Below are positions 25,865 to 29,348 of a DNA stretch of 29,348 nucleotides, piece by piece. Source of the DNA: Thermacetogenium sp. UBA4966 (lineage in GTDB: Bacteria > Bacillota > DSM-12270 > Thermacetogeniales > Thermacetogeniaceae); the NCBI GenBank assembly GCA_002397275.1, contig DHAA01000049.1:1-29348 (forward strand), read 5' to 3'. The notes beneath the pieces are model-generated. The model ran no database searches, had not been told where the DNA came from, and saw only the letters and a program-made list of their open reading frames with translations. Position numbers and translations under genes: made by a program. Within the stretch, counting starts at the first letter, position 1, and every line of letters starts with the position of its first letter.

Positions 25865-27610
25865 CTATGCACCCTGGGTCTTCAGCTTCCAGCCGACCGC
25901 CTTTTGGCGCACGCCGATGAAATCGGAATAGATGCCTCCCTTTCGGATAAGATCGTCATGCGTCCCCCGCTGTACGAGCCTGCCGCCGTCAATCACCAGG
26001 ATCTGATCGGCCTGGCGCACCGTTTTCAGCCGATGGGCGATCATGATAACGGTTTTATCACGGGTCAGCTCGGCAATGGCTGTTTGCAGTTGGCGTTCGT
26101 TTTCCGGGTCCACGTTGGCGGTAGCCTCGTCCAGAATAATGACCGGCGCGTTCTTGAGCAGGGCGCGGGCAATGGAAACGCGCTGCTTTTCGCCGCCGGA
26201 GACGGTGGCCCCGCCCTCTCCGATCACGGTGTCGTAGCCGTCCGGGAGAGCCTCGATGAATTCATGGCAGCAGGCTTTTTTCGCTGCCGCCTCGATTTCC
26301 TCCATGGTGGCTTCCGGCTTGCCGAATTTGATGTTGTTGGCAACGGTGTCGTTGAACAGGTAAACGTGCTGAAACACCATGCTGATGTTGGAGAGCAGGC
26401 TGTCCAGCTTATACTCCCGCACATCCTTGCCGCCCAGGGTGATCGCTCCTTCGTCCACATCCCAGAAGCGGGCGATCAGGTTGCAGAGCGTGGTTTTGCC
26501 TCCGCCCGATGGGCCGACAATGGCGGTCGTCGTTCCCTGCGGGATGGTAAAGGTGACGTTGTCGATGATCTTGCGGTCTCCATAGGAAAAGCTGACATTC
26601 CGGAAGGCGATGTCCATGTTTGGCGGCAGCTGCTCATGGCCGTCGATATCCATGACAGGAGTTTTGTGGATATCCTCCACGCGGTCGATGGAAACGTCGA
26701 TCAGACGAATAAAGGAGGACATCAGGCCGGCAGCTTCCAGCTCGGTGTAGATAAAAAAACCGCATATGATCATCAGCAGGCAGATGAACAGAGTCATTTC
26801 ACCGTTCAAATATAACAGGATGGAGGCGATGACCACCGCCACGCTGGCAAGCCGCAGCACGATCTGCTGCAGGGCTACATACGGGATAAAGCCGATTTCC
26901 ATGGCGTAGTTGTATTTCTCCACCTCGGCAATCGTCTTATCGATGGTTTTGTTGGCGCTTTTGCCCAGATGAAAAGCCTTCACAACGCCCATGCCCTGCA
27001 GATATTCCAGCACCGCATCCACCAGCTTGGCCTGCGCCGCCTGACGTTTGGGCGAAACAAGGCGGGATTTGCGGTGCAGCAGAGCATTGACCCCCAGGAA
27101 CAGCAAGGCGCCCGCAACGACGATCAGCCCGATGCGCCAACTGAAAAAAATCAGAAAAACAGCCATGATTGCCGTTCGGATCAACCCGTGTATGGTCCGC
27201 ACCATGGTAGGCGGCGAGATCTTTTCGATTTCCTCCATGGTGGTGGTGACCGCGGCGGTGATGTTGCCCAGGCTGTGGCTGTTGAAATAGCCCATGGGCA
27301 TATACTTCATGCGCTCGCCGATCTTGATGCGCTTGTCGGCGCACATGAGATAGCTGCCCCCCACCTCGTTTTGATGTGAAACATAGCGCGTGATAATGGC
27401 GCCGCACAGGCTGACGAGCATAATGCCAAAGGACGCCCACGCCGTGCCCGCGCTCATGCTGTCTTCGACGATGCCCTTTAAGACAACGGCAATGGCCAAC
27501 AGTTGCAGAGCCTCAAACACGGAATGCAGAACGGCAAAGGCGATCCCCCTCTGCCACTTGCCCTTTTGATCACCTGTAAAAGCAAAGAATTTTTTAAATA
27601 CGCCGAACAT
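25865..27610 (-). CDS. ABC transporter ATP-binding/permease, YbtP/Q-like (second of pair B)
   Basis: This 581-residue exporter-fold half transporter has a six-helix membrane part (about 1-305) and an ATPase with Walker A GPSGGGKTT near 366, signature VSGGEKQR near 470 (Val instead of the usual Leu), Walker B VIILDEATA and IAHR. It starts at ATG 27610 behind AGGAGGGG, which overlaps the stop of its partner gene. It is paralogous to 5212-6966: both open with a short basic stretch and FA(V/F)LHSVF, and share ISMVFQ and VYLF. Its coding sequence is visibly richer in G and C at third positions than pair A and the adenylate-ligase operon. Confidence 0.93.
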   Translation of the reverse strand: MFGVFKKFFAFTGDQKGKWQRGIAFAVLHSVFEALQLLAIAVVLKGIVEDSMSAGTAWASFGIMLVSLCGAIITRYVSHQNEVGGSYLMCADKRIKIGERMKYMPMGYFNSHSLGNITAAVTTTMEEIEKISPPTMVRTIHGLIRTAIMAVFLIFFSWRIGLIVVAGALLFLGVNALLHRKSRLVSPKRQAAQAKLVDAVLEYLQGMGVVKAFHLGKSANKTIDKTIAEVEKYNYAMEIGFIPYVALQQIVLRLASVAVVIASILLYLNGEMTLFICLLMIICGFFIYTELEAAGLMSSFIRLIDVSIDRVEDIHKTPVMDIDGHEQLPPNMDIAFRNVSFSYGDRKIIDNVTFTIPQGTTTAIVGPSGGGKTTLCNLIARFWDVDEGAITLGGKDVREYKLDSLLSNISMVFQHVYLFNDTVANNIKFGKPEATMEEIEAAAKKACCHEFIEALPDGYDTVIGEGGATVSGGEKQRVSIARALLKNAPVIILDEATANVDPENERQLQTAIAELTRDKTVIMIAHRLKTVRQADQILVIDGGRLVQRGTHDDLIRKGGIYSDFIGVRQKAVGWKLKTQGA

Positions 27611-27622
27611 TTTTACCCCTCC

Positions 27623-29348
27623 TCACACCGCGTCCTTCGCCTCCATATGAGCCTGCCACATAGAGCGGTATAAATCACATCTTGCCAGCAGTTCTTGGCG
27701 CCGGCCCTCGTCCGCGACGCGCCCCTGATCCACCACGACAATCTTGTCGGAGTCGGCGACGGTGGAGAGCCGATGGGCGATAACGATCAGCGTCTTTCCT
27801 GCCACCAGCTTGGCCACGGCTTCCTGAATGACCGCCTCGTTTTCCGGATCGGTGTAAGAAGTCGCCTCATCGAGAATAACGACGGGAGCATCTTTCAGCA
27901 TGGCGCGGGCGATGGCAATGCGCTGCCTCTCGCCGCCGGAGAGATGTCCGCCCGCGCCGCCGGCAATGGTCTCGTAGCCATGCTCCAGCTTCATGATGAA
28001 TTCATGGCAGCCGGAAGCCTTGGCCACAGCCTCCACCTCGGCATCGGCCGTCCCGGGTTTGCCCATGCGGATGTTGTTGCGCACCGTTTCATCAAACAGA
28101 TAATTGTCCTGCGACACATAAGCGATGCTGTCCGTAAGCTGCTCCGTGGGGATATCCCTGATATCCGCGCCGCCCAGCGTGATGCTGCCGCCGTCCACAT
28201 CCCACAGGAAGGCGATCAGCTTGGCAATGGTGGATTTGCCGCCGCCGGAGGGACCGACAAGGGCGGTTACGCTGCCCGCCTCGATTTTTAGGTTCACGCC
28301 TTTGAGTATCTGTTCGTCCCTATAGGCAAAGGTAACGTTTTTTAGCTCGATCTCCCAACCGTTCAGCTTCTTTTTCTCCGCCGGCCTTTGCAGATCGGTC
28401 GTATCGAGGATCGTCCCGATGTCGCCCACGGTGACCCCGATCTTAGCGATATCGTCAGTAAAAAATATAGCGGCAATGAGCGGCCCCATAATGCCCAGGG
28501 ACAGAATCATAATGGTGATAAAATCAGGAGCGGACAGAGAGCCGTTCATATAAAAAACGCAGCCCAGGGGCAGCACGCCGATGAGCACCGCCGGCCATAC
28601 GCTGAGCATAACCGCGGAATAGCCCTGGGTGGCGCGCATCCACTCCAGCACAAAGCCGACGTTTTTACGGACGGCGTCGGTAAACTTGGCGTAAGAGGCG
28701 GCCGACTGATTGAACGCCTTGATCACTTCGATGCCGTTGATGTACTCGACCGTGGTGGCGCTCATGTGCTTGCCCGCCCTGGTCATCGCTCCGTATTTTT
28801 CCGCGTAGTCCTTCATCATGGCCATGTAGCAAAGAAGGCCGATGGGAATGGTGAGCAAGGATACGAGAGCCATGCGCCAGTCCAGGGTGGATATGTAGAT
28901 GATGATACCCAGCGGCGCCAGCAAATTGGACGTCATCTCCGGCAATACATGCGCCAACGGCGCTTCAAGGCCGTCCGTGCGTTCCACGATGGTGGTTTTG
29001 AGCCTGCCTGAAGGAGTGTCCAGCAGGTAGCCCAGCGGTACCCTCGTCAGCTTGGAGGTCAGGCGAAAGCGCACCTCGGAGATCACCGCGAAGGTCGCCC
29101 TGTGAGAAAAAGTTGTGGAGACGTTCATGCAGACAGCCTTTAGTACAAAGCCCGCCGCGGCGACGCCGCACCAAGTCAGATAAAAGCTCAGCTCCCGCCC
29201 GCCGGCGATCAGCTTGATAATCATCTGCGCCACGGCAAAGTACGGCGCCAATCCCACCGCCACGCCGATGACCGCCAGGACGACCGAGGCGGTATATTTG
29301 CCCTTGTGCGGTCCGGCAAAACCCTTCAGACGTGCAAATGGGCTTTCC
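27623..29348 (-). CDS. ABC transporter ATP-binding/permease, YbtQ/P-like (first of pair B, partial)
   Basis: The frame is open to the right edge. The visible 575 codons begin inside the N-terminal region (ESPFARLKGFAGPHKGK...), so the true start lies beyond 29348 and the GTG at 29263 is internal. Six-helix domain followed by Walker A GPSGGGKST, signature LSGGERQR, Walker B VVILDEATS and IAHR. It is paralogous to 6969-8735 and holds the same first place in its pair. The stop overlaps the ribosome site of the partner gene. Confidence 0.93.
   Translation of the reverse strand, partial: ESPFARLKGFAGPHKGKYTASVVLAVIGVAVGLAPYFAVAQMIIKLIAGGRELSFYLTWCGVAAAGFVLKAVCMNVSTTFSHRATFAVISEVRFRLTSKLTRVPLGYLLDTPSGRLKTTIVERTDGLEAPLAHVLPEMTSNLLAPLGIIIYISTLDWRMALVSLLTIPIGLLCYMAMMKDYAEKYGAMTRAGKHMSATTVEYINGIEVIKAFNQSAASYAKFTDAVRKNVGFVLEWMRATQGYSAVMLSVWPAVLIGVLPLGCVFYMNGSLSAPDFITIMILSLGIMGPLIAAIFFTDDIAKIGVTVGDIGTILDTTDLQRPAEKKKLNGWEIELKNVTFAYRDEQILKGVNLKIEAGSVTALVGPSGGGKSTIAKLIAFLWDVDGGSITLGGADIRDIPTEQLTDSIAYVSQDNYLFDETVRNNIRMGKPGTADAEVEAVAKASGCHEFIMKLEHGYETIAGGAGGHLSGGERQRIAIARAMLKDAPVVILDEATSYTDPENEAVIQEAVAKLVAGKTLIVIAHRLSTVADSDKIVVVDQGRVADEGRRQELLARCDLYRSMWQAHMEAKDAV

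Noticed and set aside
1..29348. tRNA, rRNA, CRISPR arrays, att sites, replication origin
   Set aside because: Searched by eye on both strands; no repeat-spacer pattern, tRNA cloverleaf or rRNA-like block was seen.

Overview
This 29.3 kb window carries a metallophore (siderophore-type) gene cluster, most likely from a low-to-mid GC Firmicute of the Clostridia or a related class. I infer the host group from strong AGGAGG-type ribosome sites, frequent TTG and GTG starts, an ECF-type transporter, a CmpB-family membrane protein and a Bacillus-type 7-1-7 Fur box. No species can be named from the sequence. Every gene is on the minus strand except one small membrane protein (17601-18056) and a decayed transposase.

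Layout in transcription order, from high to low coordinates. (a) 29348-25865: a pair of ABC exporter-fold transporters of the YbtP/YbtQ type; the first is cut by the right window edge. (b) 25796-20958: a five-gene Nik/Cnt/Opp-type importer (two permeases, two ATPases, one lipoprotein binding protein). (c) 20824-18198: a membrane-anchored alpha/beta hydrolase and a MATE efflux pump. (d) 17601-18056 (+): the CmpB-like protein, divergent from the next operon. (e) 17175-13236: biosynthesis operon 1 with serine O-acetyltransferase, type II thioesterase, Sfp-type phosphopantetheinyl transferase and an aryl-acid adenylating enzyme with salicylate-type pocket residues. It has a sigma-A-like promoter with a Fur box just downstream. 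(f) 12755-13155 (+): remains of an IS110-family transposase. (g) 12587-5212: an uptake and regulation operon with an MptD-like ECF S component, EcfT, a double-domain EcfA, an AraC-type regulator and a second YbtP/YbtQ-like ABC pair. (h) 4955 to beyond position 1: a glyoxalase/VOC-fold protein translationally coupled to a single-module NRPS with the order docking, heterocyclization, Cys-type adenylation, PCP and TE.

Read together, operon (e) would supply cysteine precursor, activate salicylate, prime carrier proteins and proofread. The NRPS in (h) would make a thiazoline ring from cysteine. The parts list resembles the yersiniabactin and pyochelin systems. The salicylate synthase and the aryl carrier protein are not in the window. 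Three transport systems (two ABC pairs and a Nik/Cnt-like importer), an ECF module and a MATE pump surround the biosynthetic genes. An inverted repeat (TTAG-N6-CTAA core) lies just upstream of three operon starts and may be a shared metal-responsive operator.
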